Positions 1 to 6,181 of a stretch of 11,120 nt of DNA are shown here, one piece after another. A program made the translations under genes and the position numbers. Source of the stretch: Wenzhouxiangella sp. (GTDB taxonomy: Bacteria > Pseudomonadota > Gammaproteobacteria > Xanthomonadales > Wenzhouxiangellaceae); the NCBI GenBank assembly GCA_007119095.1, contig SKQI01000186.1, forward strand, positions 1 to 11,120, in the 5' to 3' direction. Within the stretch, counting starts at the first letter, position 1. Every line of letters starts with the position of its first letter. The notes beneath the pieces are model-generated. The model ran no database searches and was not told the DNA's origin. It was given only the letters and a program-made list of their open reading frames with translations.

Positions 1-99
1 CCCCTGCGCGACGGCGACCGCATTCTGCTGACCAATTCCGCGCTGCAGCTGGAACAGCTGATCACGCGCTACATGTTCAATACCGAAGGAGATGACTGA
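1..99 (+). CDS. mlaD: MlaD, C-terminal end only (partial)
   Basis: Only the last 32 codons and the TGA stop are present; the gene begins outside the window. The visible tail contains LQLEQLITRYMFN followed by EGDD, which closely resembles the end of E. coli MlaD (a helix of the form LEDLIGQFLY followed by a short acidic tail). MlaD is the inner-membrane-anchored MCE-domain protein that forms a hexameric ring on the MlaFE transporter and passes phospholipid to or from MlaC. The assignment rests on this tail plus the position directly in front of mlaC, mlaB and mlaA; the MCE domain itself is not in view. The mlaC Shine-Dalgarno sequence lies inside its last codons. Confidence 0.85.
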   Translation, partial: PLRDGDRILLTNSALQLEQLITRYMFNTEGDD

Positions 100-101
100 T
101 C

Positions 102-728
102 ATGCGTACCATCATCCTGACCCTTGCTTTCCTGATTTTTACCCCGGCGCTGGCCACCGACGACCCCAGCGAGCTGATTCGCCAAACCACGCTTGAACTG
201 TTCGATCTGGTCGAGGAAAACCGCGAGCTCTACGAGCGCGAACCCGATCGCCTGCGCGACGAGCTTGAGCGTATCCTGAAGCCCAACACCGACATCATTC
301 ATTCGGCCCGCCTGGTCCTGGGTCGACATGGCCGCGGGCTGGAGCGTGAGCAAGTCGAAGCATTTGCCGAGGCGCTGTCCAACCAGCTGATGCGACGCTA
401 TGCCACTGGCCTGCTCGAGTTTCGTTCCCGCGAACAGGTTGAAGTCCTGCCGCTGGCCGGCGAGAACACCGAGCGCATGACCCGGGTCCGAACCCGCATC
501 CGCCTGGACTCTGGCTCCCGCGCACCGGTGGACTATGTGCTTCGCAAGCGCGACGGTCAGTGGATGGTGTTCGACGTCATCGTCGAGGGCATTTCCTACG
601 TCGCCACCTTCCGCAATCAGATTGGTGAAGAAATCCGCCGCAACGGCTTTGACCGTATGCTCGAGCGGCTGCAAGCCGGCGAAATCGAAGTCGATGTCGA
701 CGTCAACGGCGCCAACAGCAATGCCTGA
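102..728 (+). CDS. mlaC: MlaC, periplasmic phospholipid shuttle
   Basis: This 208-residue protein has an N-terminal signal peptide (hydrophobic residues 4-15, likely cleavage after PALA at about residue 18) and a mature part typical of the MlaC/Ttg2D family. Family hallmarks visible are the helical N-terminal half (DDPSELIRQTTLELFDLVEENR), and the C-terminal strands including VDYVLRKRDGQWMVFDVIVEGISYVATFRNQ at about residues 143-173, which in this family line the lipid pocket. Known role of the family: carrying phospholipid through the periplasm between the outer-membrane MlaA-porin complex and the inner-membrane MlaFEDB transporter. The start is supported by AAGGAG at 87-92, nine bases upstream. 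The gene follows mlaD after two bases and its end overlaps mlaB by eight bases, so it belongs to one operon. Confidence 0.95.
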   Translation: MRTIILTLAFLIFTPALATDDPSELIRQTTLELFDLVEENRELYEREPDRLRDELERILKPNTDIIHSARLVLGRHGRGLEREQVEAFAEALSNQLMRRYATGLLEFRSREQVEVLPLAGENTERMTRVRTRIRLDSGSRAPVDYVLRKRDGQWMVFDVIVEGISYVATFRNQIGEEIRRNGFDRMLERLQAGEIEVDVDVNGANSNA

Positions 729-1023
729 AACAGCCTTCGAGCTTAGTGGTCAGGTCGGCGTTACCGAGGTTGCCAGGGCGTGGAAGGCCAGTCAGCCCGC
801 GCTCAAGCGCGGCCAGCTGCCCGACCGGGTTGACCTCGGTGCCATCACTCGGGCCGATTCCAGCATCATCGCCTTGCTGCTGGAATGGCAAGCCCGGGCG
901 CGGGCCAACCATCACTCGATCGAATTCACCAACCCGCCGGAAGGGCTGCGGGTCCTGGCCAGGCTGGGCGATGCCCATACCCTGCTGGGCTGGCCCGAGA
1001 CCGATCACAAGGACAACGCATGA
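721..1023 (+). CDS. mlaB: MlaB, STAS-domain subunit of the Mla ABC transporter
   Basis: The 100-residue product is a single STAS domain, matching the usual length of MlaB. The core motif DLGAITRADSSIIALLLEW at residues 38-56 corresponds to the E. coli MlaB segment around its important threonine; here a serine (S47 or S48) occupies that place. MlaB is cytoplasmic and binds the ATPase MlaF, stabilising and activating the MlaFEDB complex. The ATG at 721 was chosen over longer in-frame possibilities because only this start gives a plain STAS protein; the upstream in-frame region lies entirely inside mlaC. There is no good Shine-Dalgarno sequence, and the 8-base overlap with mlaC suggests translational coupling. 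The stop overlaps the mlaA start (ATGA at 1020-1023). Confidence 0.9.
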   Translation: MPETAFELSGQVGVTEVARAWKASQPALKRGQLPDRVDLGAITRADSSIIALLLEWQARARANHHSIEFTNPPEGLRVLARLGDAHTLLGWPETDHKDNA

Positions 1024-1763
1024 AACTTCGTCAGCTAGCACTCATTGGCTTGCTGCTGGTGCTGACCGGCTGTGCTACCACCGCCGCTCCGCCGGAAGAA
1101 CGTCACCCCGACGACCCCTGGGAGCCGTTCAACCGCTCGGTCTATGCCTTCAATTCCGCCGCCGACAAAGCCGTGTTGCGGCCCGTCGCGCGCGGCTACG
1201 ACCGGGTCACACCGCAGCCGGTGCAGCGCGGCGTGCGCAATTTCTTTCGCAACCTGCGCTCACCGGTAATCATGCTCAACCTGCTACTGCAGGGCCGCGG
1301 CAGTGATCTGGAGGACGAGTTCCAGCGCTTCTTTACCAATACCGTTTACGGGGTCGGGGGCATTTTTGATGTCGCCAGCGCTGGCAATATCAACCAGCAC
1401 GAAACCGACTTTGGCCACACATTGTACGGCTGGGGCTGGGAAAACAGCCGCTTCGTGATGCTGCCCCTGCTCGGCCCCTCTACGGTGCGCGACACCTGGG
1501 GCCGGGCCGCCGACGCCGTCCCCGACCCGGCCTGGGAACTCGCCTTCCAGCAGGGCTCTTACGCCCTGCTCGGGCTGCGCATCATCGATATTCGCGCCGG
1601 CCTGCTGCCGCTGGACGCTGAACTCGCTGCGGCCTATGACGAATACGCCCTGATCCGCGACGGCTGGATGCAGCGGCGCCAGTTCTTCATCGCCGACGGC
1701 GAAGTCGACGCTCCAGACTACGATGCCTGGCTGGATGACGACGATGATTGGGATGACTGGTAA
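1020..1763 (+). CDS. mlaA: MlaA (VacJ) outer-membrane lipoprotein
   Basis: The 247-residue product starts with a lipoprotein signal peptide with lipobox LTGC (predicted lipidated Cys18). It carries the MlaA/VacJ signature DPWEPFNRSVYAFN at residues 32-45, the RNFFRNL region at 74-80, FFTNTVYGVGGIFDVAS at 104-120 and the FGHTLYGWGW segment at 131-140. Known family role: a ring-shaped lipoprotein in the inner leaflet of the outer membrane that, with a porin, removes mislocalised phospholipid and hands it to MlaC. Its length is close to the 251 residues of E. coli MlaA. The ATG at 1020 is preceded by AAGGA at 1009-1013; an in-frame reading from 885 adds a non-homologous stretch and would bury the lipobox, so it was discarded. 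Unlike in E. coli, mlaA sits in the same operon as the transporter genes. The C-terminus ends in an unusual acidic/tryptophan tail (residues 231-247). Confidence 0.95.
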   Translation: MKLRQLALIGLLLVLTGCATTAAPPEERHPDDPWEPFNRSVYAFNSAADKAVLRPVARGYDRVTPQPVQRGVRNFFRNLRSPVIMLNLLLQGRGSDLEDEFQRFFTNTVYGVGGIFDVASAGNINQHETDFGHTLYGWGWENSRFVMLPLLGPSTVRDTWGRAADAVPDPAWELAFQQGSYALLGLRIIDIRAGLLPLDAELAAAYDEYALIRDGWMQRRQFFIADGEVDAPDYDAWLDDDDDWDDW

Positions 1764-1782
1764 GTCCGCGGCACCCGGGTCG

Positions 1783-3669
1783 CTACAGCGCCGGGCGCCC
1801 CAGTCGCGACAAAAGCTCGGCTTCGGCGCCGTCTATGGCTGCAATCAGCTGGTCACGATGTTCGTCTCGCGACCAGTACTCTTCCAGTTTGAGCATCAGT
1901 AGCTCCGCGCCTACGCCGACGGCCAGACCGCCGATGGCGCCACCGATAGCGGCACCCGCCGCTGTTCCCAGCACCGGCACCACGGAACCCAGCGTGCCGC
2001 CGATAAAGCCGCCAATCAGGCCGCCGCTGCCGGCGGCGCTGGCCCGCACCAGCGCCAGACGGGCAATGGCCGCACCAGCAGCTCGTATGGCGCCGCTGGA
2101 ACTTGCGCGCAGAATGATCTGCCGGGTGGCCAGGGCCGCGACGATGCCCGACACGCCCGTGGTGGCCGCGGCAGTGGTGAGACGTTGCTCGATCGTGGTC
2201 AGCGAGGTGTAATCGGGCAAGGCCAGCAGCGAATCTCTGTCCATTCGTGCAACCACGATGATCTCTTCTTCAGGCGACACGTCGACACGCCTGGCCTCCA
2301 GAATCTCCTCAGCACGCTGCCGAAAGCCCTGCAGAAGCACTGCTTCCTCGGCCATCGCGCGGGAGAATGTCTGCTCGAACGCCTCAAACGGCCTGCCCGT
2401 ATCCAGCGTTTCCGACAGCTTCCTGGCCAGATAGTCATCAATATCCCCGGCCAGCAAAGAGGTCACCCGCCCCCATTCGGCCGGCAAGCTGTAGTACCAG
2501 TCCAGGTATTGGTCGACATTGGCCCGCATCATGGAAAACCCCAGCCTCAGCGCTTGCTCGACAGGCTCCAACAGCGCTTCATGAGTTTCGAGCTTGGCAA
2601 CCGACAGCTGTTTGACCTGGTCAATCGAGCCAACCGCAAAGTAGTGATCGCCGATCTGCTCCACCCGACTAATGACAGCAGCCGGTGCAGGTGCCTCCGC
2701 ATCGGTCCGCAGACTGGACTCGAGCACACCGACAAGAGGCAGGTAAATGAAAAGCACGCTCAGACTGAGCGTGGCGCTGACCCAGGCGATTCGTTTGGGG
2801 GTCAAAGGCGTGAGCACTTCTTCCGATCTGCTGGGAAGCAGGATTCGCTTGTACTCGCCGGCAGGAACGAAGAAAGCGCAAACGGAAAAGCAGACGGCAA
2901 GGTACAGCGGCAGCCGGATCATGCCCGACAGGATCAGCGTCAGCCAGGAAAGCCAACCTGGATCAGCCATCAGGCGCCCGAGTATGAAACGCTCCCAGCC
3001 GACCCAGAAAGCACCCCACTCAGCCACCAGTTGTGCAATCGAACTATTGCCTATCCAGGCCGCATTGACGCGCACCTGATCGATGACATCAGCAGGGCTC
3101 GTATGGATTCCATAGTTGTTCGTCAGCAAACGCACGAGAGGATCGAGCAGGCTGACGAAGCCAGCAGCTATCAGGCCCATCAGAAGCAGTGAGCGACCAT
3201 GACGATAAAGCGGTTGATACTGGCTTCTCAGCCATCGGCCAATGCCGAAATACAGCATGCCGACAAGGCAAACGCAGGCGCCGATCAGTGCAAGGTCTGT
3301 CCAGCCCGCAACCGAGAATCGAATGGATAGCAGCGCTGCTGCGGTAAAGGCCAGGCCAATACTCAACAGCAGCCGAAGCCAGGCGCCGGAAAGCCAACGG
3401 ACAACCAGCGAACTTCCCGACCACATGGTCAGCCAGTGGATTCGCTTCAGCGTCGCAAGGTAGGCACCGAAAACGCCAACCGGAATGGCCAGCATCAGAA
3501 AAAACGCCGCCGGCCAGAATGGTCCCGAAGACGCCCCTAGCATCGAAACGCCGAGCGCGAGCGCAAGCAGGTAAGCGGTAACAGCGGCGAATCTGAGAAA
3601 CGTGATTTCCGGGCGTTTCAAGGTCGGGTCCGGCAAGGTTCTCCGTCTATGAGGCCATTTCCAGAACAA
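1783..3669 (-). CDS. Large polytopic membrane protein with glycine-zipper C-terminal region, function unknown
   Basis: I do not recognise this 628-residue protein as a named family. Residues 24-73 form two strongly hydrophobic segments, followed by others at about 97-116, 123-144, 158-178, 238-270 and 293-315. Then comes a long soluble, partly helical region (about 320-475) rich in charged residues, and from about 496 to 592 an Ala/Gly-rich stretch. That stretch contains repeated GxxxG-type spacing (GGLIGGFIGGTLGS at 549-562, GAAIGGAIGGLAVGVGAE at 572-589), a glycine zipper that often inserts in or packs against membrane. The C-terminal 36 residues are charged. The start is uncertain: the frame opens just after a TGA at 3679-3681 and the first usable codon is TTG at 3669 without a clear Shine-Dalgarno sequence. 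TTG at 3636 (residue 12) is preceded by GGAG at good distance and could be the real start. It lies 68 bases downstream of the hydrolase gene, probably cotranscribed, and converges on mlaA with 19 bases between stops. No function is assigned. Confidence 0.8.
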   Translation of the reverse strand: MFWKWPHRRRTLPDPTLKRPEITFLRFAAVTAYLLALALGVSMLGASSGPFWPAAFFLMLAIPVGVFGAYLATLKRIHWLTMWSGSSLVVRWLSGAWLRLLLSIGLAFTAAALLSIRFSVAGWTDLALIGACVCLVGMLYFGIGRWLRSQYQPLYRHGRSLLLMGLIAAGFVSLLDPLVRLLTNNYGIHTSPADVIDQVRVNAAWIGNSSIAQLVAEWGAFWVGWERFILGRLMADPGWLSWLTLILSGMIRLPLYLAVCFSVCAFFVPAGEYKRILLPSRSEEVLTPLTPKRIAWVSATLSLSVLFIYLPLVGVLESSLRTDAEAPAPAAVISRVEQIGDHYFAVGSIDQVKQLSVAKLETHEALLEPVEQALRLGFSMMRANVDQYLDWYYSLPAEWGRVTSLLAGDIDDYLARKLSETLDTGRPFEAFEQTFSRAMAEEAVLLQGFRQRAEEILEARRVDVSPEEEIIVVARMDRDSLLALPDYTSLTTIEQRLTTAAATTGVSGIVAALATRQIILRASSSGAIRAAGAAIARLALVRASAAGSGGLIGGFIGGTLGSVVPVLGTAAGAAIGGAIGGLAVGVGAELLMLKLEEYWSRDEHRDQLIAAIDGAEAELLSRLGRPAL

Positions 3670-3737
3670 GAGTTCAAGTCAAAGACCAATGGTATAAAAC
3701 CCATGCGGATGGATACCTGCATATTCCCGGCGCTTAT

Positions 3738-4685
3738 TCAATCTCTGCCTGTCACCTTCTGAATGAACTGCAGAACCTCGGGCAGCAGGTCATCATGCAA
3801 TGGTCGATCTGGTGACATGTAGCTCGCAATTTGCTGTTCCAGCGGGCCACCCTGCTCACGCAAGACGTGATTCATGCCTTCAATCCAGGCCGCCCGATCC
3901 GCGTGCACCGCCAGTGCATCAAAGTCGGCACGGACAACCTGCAGGTCGGTGCTGCCCGAAACCACCTGAAGCGGAACTGCAAGCTGCTCGGCCAGGTCGG
4001 CAGGGCTGATGGCCAACCATTCAATCAGGTAGGGCTGGACCGAGGGGCGAAATAGCGCTGCCAGCAGCGGAGGCACATCCTCAACAGTCCGACCGGCCTC
4101 CAGTTCCCCCAGGATATGGCGGAACTGCTGGTCCAGTTCCCCCGGTCGACGGCCTTCGGTTTGTTCCAGCAGCAAAACACCCATCGGTCGACCCGGCCCG
4201 GCCAGGGAGATAACGGCGTCAACTTCGGTCATCGCAGCTGCCGCCTTGGCAAACATCGCGCCCTCGCTGTGGCCGAGGAGAATGACGTGCTCATAGCCCC
4301 CGACTTCCCGCGCCCAGCGGGCCCAGGCTGCCAGGTCATTGACGTAGTGCGCAGGCCTGAGCTCAGATTCTTCCTGGCCGGACTGGCTCGCGCCAACGCC
4401 TCTTTTGTCGTAGCGCAGAGCGGCAAGACCGGCTGCCGCCAGGCCATCGGCGAGCAAGCGCAAGCTGTTGTTCTGCATGCCCGGCTGGTTGCCGTTGTGA
4501 TCGGTAGGGCCACTGCCAGGATGCAAGATGAGCAGTATCCGAGCACCGTGTGGCTGAATCAGCGTGGCGTGCAATTCAACCCCGTCAACTTCCAGACTGA
4601 GCGATTGTTCGTTGCTACCAAAAGCAATCGGGGACAGCAGACCGAGTAGTGCAAACGCGCAGCGAAAACAGATGCGAGTCACCAT
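3738..4685 (-). CDS. Exported alpha/beta hydrolase (esterase/aminopeptidase-like)
   Basis: The 315-residue product begins with a signal peptide (residues 1-23, MVTRICFRCAF... ending AFG) and is otherwise one alpha/beta-hydrolase domain. Visible motifs are the oxyanion-hole loop HPGSGPTDHNGN at 55-66, RYDKRGVGAS at 91-100, the nucleophile elbow GHSEG with Ser140, a candidate acid Asp247 (in VVSGSTD) and the catalytic His273 (GMNH). The complete triad implies an active serine hydrolase; the fold is of the S33/Hydrolase_4 type, known for esters, lactones or peptides. The substrate cannot be read from sequence. The start is well supported by AAGGAG (complement at 4692-4698) and a promoter upstream. 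It is transcribed away from the DUF2089 gene and probably heads a two-gene unit with the membrane protein at 1783-3669. Confidence 0.88.
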   Translation of the reverse strand: MVTRICFRCAFALLGLLSPIAFGSNEQSLSLEVDGVELHATLIQPHGARILLILHPGSGPTDHNGNQPGMQNNSLRLLADGLAAAGLAALRYDKRGVGASQSGQEESELRPAHYVNDLAAWARWAREVGGYEHVILLGHSEGAMFAKAAAAMTEVDAVISLAGPGRPMGVLLLEQTEGRRPGELDQQFRHILGELEAGRTVEDVPPLLAALFRPSVQPYLIEWLAISPADLAEQLAVPLQVVSGSTDLQVVRADFDALAVHADRAAWIEGMNHVLREQGGPLEQQIASYMSPDRPLHDDLLPEVLQFIQKVTGRD

Positions 4686-4738
4686 GTAGTTACTCCTTTA
4701 GATGCATTGCTGCGCCTGCCTGGGTGCAGCGCAATTGA

Positions 4739-4767
4739 TTGATTAAATTAATTCAATGTGAAATAAT
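4739..4767 (+). promoter_or_regulatory. Sigma70-like promoter for the DUF2089/membrane-protein operon
   Basis: TTGATT at 4739-4744 and AATAAT at 4762-4767 are separated by 17 bases, a plausible promoter reading toward the DUF2089 gene at 4810. It overlaps the oppositely oriented hydrolase promoter, so the two transcription units probably share a control region. The AT-richness of the stretch makes chance matches easier, which limits confidence. Confidence 0.42.
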
Positions 4768-4793
4768 ATTTACTCTTAAATACATTTTGTCAA
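4765..4793 (-). promoter_or_regulatory. Sigma70-like promoter for the hydrolase gene
   Basis: On the minus strand a perfect TTGACA (-35, complement of 4788-4793) is followed after 17 bases by AATATT (-10 candidate, 4765-4770, 4 of 6 consensus). It lies in a clearly AT-rich stretch within an otherwise GC-rich window, about 80 bases upstream of the hydrolase start. The -35 box is strong and the -10 box is approximate; neighbouring TA-rich hexamers could serve instead. Confidence 0.5.
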
Positions 4794-4794
4794 G

Positions 4795-4808
4795 TTCTGA
4801 ATTCAGAA
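4795..4808. promoter_or_regulatory. Perfect 14-bp palindrome abutting a start codon (candidate operator)
   Basis: TTCTGAATTCAGAA is exactly self-complementary and ends one base before the ATG at 4810. It sits where a Shine-Dalgarno sequence would be expected, and no other ribosome-binding site is visible there. With the adjacent gene encoding a small HTH protein, an autoregulatory operator is the simplest reading; a translational effect is also possible. Inference only. Confidence 0.5.
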
Positions 4809-4809
4809 T

Positions 4810-5082
4810 ATGAAGAAAACCCCCGCGGCCTGTCCTTCCTGCGGCAGCGAACTGGCAGTGACCGAACTGACCTGCCTGAACTGCCAGACCTGTGTCAGCG
4901 GCCACTACCGCCTGCCGCCTTTACTGCGCCTTGATCCTGACGCCCAGGCATTCGTCGAAGCCTTTGTCCTGGCATCGGGAAGTTTGAAGGCGATGGCATC
5001 TCGCCTGGGAGTCAGTTATCCGACGGTAAGGAACCGGCTGGACGACATCATCAATCGCCTGCAGGAGGAAAGCGGAGCATGA
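4810..5082 (+). CDS. DUF2089-type zinc-ribbon/HTH small protein, putative regulator
   Basis: The 90-residue product has an N-terminal zinc ribbon with CPSC at residues 8-11 and CLNCQTC at 22-28, and a C-terminal helix-turn-helix-like segment (GSLKAMASRLGVSYPTVRNRLDDII, residues 57-81). This is the arrangement of the DUF2089 family, small cytoplasmic proteins generally regarded as DNA-binding but poorly characterised. All four expected cysteines are present. The start ATG is directly preceded by a 14-bp palindrome and lacks a recognisable Shine-Dalgarno sequence. The stop overlaps the next gene's start (ATGA at 5079-5082), so it is translationally coupled to the membrane protein. The likely job is regulating its own operon; that is inference from context. 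Confidence 0.85.
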   Translation: MKKTPAACPSCGSELAVTELTCLNCQTCVSGHYRLPPLLRLDPDAQAFVEAFVLASGSLKAMASRLGVSYPTVRNRLDDIINRLQEESGA

Positions 5083-5687
5083 AGACCTGGCTTTTCAAAC
5101 CGTTCGAACGACTGGCCGGCGGACCGGCGCTAGTGGTCGGGCTGGCACTCATTACGGTTACCGCAATGCTGGCCTGGCGGGCCGACCTGCATACCGACGG
5201 CGTCCTTGACCTGCATTTCGGTCCATCAGTGGCCTGGTGGAAGTTGATGCTGCAAGGGCTGATCAATTGGCTGAGCCTGGCTCTGCTGCTGCTCGTTTTC
5301 GGCCGCTGGCTGAGCCGCGGCCAATTCAGAAGCCTGGATCTGCTCGGCACGCAGGCATTGGCTCGCTGGCCGATGCTGCTGGGCGTTATCTGGCTTTCCA
5401 TACCGAGCGTTGCCAGTCAGATTGAATCCCGAACAATCGCATTGATGGCGGCGATCCCGGATGATCCGAGCCAAGTCATGGGCCCCGCCGAGTACCTGCT
5501 AGATGCCATCTGGCTGACTGTTCTTGCCCTCCCGACGCTTGCCATGCTGGCCTGGATGATTTGGCTCATGTACCACGGCTATACTCTTGTCACCAACCTG
5601 CGCGGCCAGCGCGCCGTATTCAGCTTCATCGGCGCCCTGATCGCCGCCGAAGTCATCAGCAAGACGCTGATCTGGCTTTCGATTTAG
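5079..5687 (+). CDS. Five-helix membrane protein, YIP1-like, function unknown
   Basis: The 202-residue product has hydrophobic segments at about 15-33, 50-75, 97-113, 138-164 and 177-200, with an amphipathic N-terminus (KPFERLAGG). Size, helix number and the closing helix pattern resemble bacterial YIP1-family inner-membrane proteins; I cannot confirm this without a profile search. The start is supported by AGGAGGA at 5063-5069, and the ATG overlaps the upstream stop by four bases. The pairing with a DUF2089 zinc-ribbon/HTH protein suggests the membrane protein is the regulated or partner product. No catalytic motif is seen. A hairpin follows four bases or so after the stop. Confidence 0.72.
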   Translation: MKTWLFKPFERLAGGPALVVGLALITVTAMLAWRADLHTDGVLDLHFGPSVAWWKLMLQGLINWLSLALLLLVFGRWLSRGQFRSLDLLGTQALARWPMLLGVIWLSIPSVASQIESRTIALMAAIPDDPSQVMGPAEYLLDAIWLTVLALPTLAMLAWMIWLMYHGYTLVTNLRGQRAVFSFIGALIAAEVISKTLIWLSI

Positions 5688-5690
5688 GAA

Positions 5691-5717
5691 GCCCCCGAAA
5701 CTACCAAAACCGGGGGC
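5691..5717 (+). terminator. Hairpin terminator-like structure after the YIP1-like gene
   Basis: GCCCCCG at 5691-5697 pairs perfectly with CGGGGGC at 5711-5717 around a 13-base A-rich loop, three bases after the TAG stop. The stem is strong and well placed, but no T run follows, so it may act weakly, in a Rho-assisted manner, or as an RNA 3'-end stabiliser. Confidence 0.5.
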
Positions 5718-5816
5718 ATCCTGCTATTGAATTGAAAACCGGCGAGGACCCTTGAGTTAGTCAACGGTTAGCATTTCTCGAACCTATTGCCAACGATGTT
5801 TTCCGCGAAAGGATTC

Positions 5817-5886
5817 CTGATTACGTATGTGTCTCAGCCATACCGTCCGGGCGTTGATCGCTCAGAGGACCTTGTCTGTCAGGCCA
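5817..5886 (+). repeat. Left arm of the inverted repeat
   Basis: Two blocks, 5817-5841 and 5859-5886, pair with the right arm (22/25 and 23/28 matches). The 17 bases at 5842-5858 have no partner, so the left arm carries an insertion or the right arm a deletion. Confidence 0.75.
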
Positions 5887-6040
5887 ACGGTTTGTCGACC
5901 ACCCTTGTGGGCGGCCGATTCCCTGCAGTGCTCGGTCCAGGCGGGGTCCGCCGAACTCGCTGCACGCCCTGTCGGGCGCTCCGCTCAGACAGGCGGCGGC
6001 CCTTTATCCGACTGGCCCTGCGCGCTTCGGCTGCACCTCA

Positions 6041-6093
6041 AGGCCCGACAAACAAGGCCCTCTGACCGATGGCTGAGGTACGTACGTAATCAG
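6041..6093 (-). repeat. Right arm of the inverted repeat
   Basis: A continuous 53-base arm whose reverse complement matches the two blocks of the left arm. It includes the short palindrome-like GTACGTAC at 6078-6085. Confidence 0.75.
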
Positions 6094-6107
6094 TAGAGGT
6101 TTGCTTC

Positions 6108-6133
6108 GATGGCTGTTGTACATGAGTAGTCAG
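6108..6133 (-). repeat. Second, degenerate copy of the element's right terminus
   Basis: This 26-base stretch matches 6068-6093 in direct orientation at 20 of 26 positions (shared GATGGCTG, GTAC, GTA and TCAG blocks at the same spacing), exactly 40 bases downstream. It may be a relic of an earlier insertion end or a subterminal binding repeat. Confidence 0.55.
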
Positions 6134-6159
6134 GAACAATAGAAGAACTCAGGAATGCG

Positions 6160-6180
6160 AAAAGCTCGCCGATGGTCGGC
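6160..6180 (-). terminator. Short hairpin with T stretch after the GGDEF-EAL gene
   Basis: On the minus strand, directly after the TGA stop, GCCGA and TCGGC (6168-6180) form a 5-bp stem with a three-base loop. It is followed by GAGC and TTTT (complement of 6160-6163). The position and order fit an intrinsic terminator, though stem and T run are both short. Confidence 0.45.
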
Positions 6181-6181
6181 C

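Larger units (their letters stand above)
5817..6093. mobile_element. 277-bp MITE-like element with imperfect terminal inverted repeats
   Basis: The outer 25 bases at the left (5817-5841, beginning CTGATTACGTA and ending CTCAGCCAT) match the reverse complement of 6069-6093 at 22 of 25 positions. Moving inward, after a 17-base insertion on the left arm only (5842-5858), 5859-5886 matches the reverse complement of 6041-6068 at 23 of 28. Between the arms lie compact hairpins: CCAC/GTGG at 5899-5910, GGCGG/CCGCC at 5940-5952, CGCCC/GGGCG at 5965-5978. No target-site duplication is obvious and no transposase is encoded. Reading frames crossing it (for example 5787-6065) have low-complexity Arg/Ala/Pro-rich products with no recognisable domain and no Shine-Dalgarno support, so I treat them as non-coding. 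Likely a non-autonomous transposable element or other dispersed repeat; a structured RNA is the main alternative. Confidence 0.6.

Noticed and set aside
885..1019. Upstream extension of MlaA by 45 codons
   Set aside because: It overlaps mlaB in another frame and would place the signal peptide and lipobox internally; the ATG at 1020 has a ribosome site.
1764..1782. Bidirectional terminator between mlaA and the convergent membrane-protein gene
   Set aside because: Only 19 bases separate the stops, and the GC-rich sequence forms no convincing stem with a T run on either strand.
2185..3192. Long plus-strand open frame of about 335 codons
   Set aside because: It lies wholly antisense to the membrane-protein gene, whose hydrophobic and glycine-zipper structure is coherent; the plus-strand product is Arg/Gln/His-rich with no domain.
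4706..4735. Imperfect hairpin (ATTGCTGC with GCAGCGCAAT) in the hydrolase leader
   Set aside because: The stem needs a two-base bulge and is followed by no T run or known motif; too weak to annotate.
5787..6096. Two overlapping small open frames (about 90 codons each) inside the inverted-repeat element
   Set aside because: No Shine-Dalgarno site, no domain, composition driven by the GC-rich repeat; best explained as chance frames in a non-coding element.
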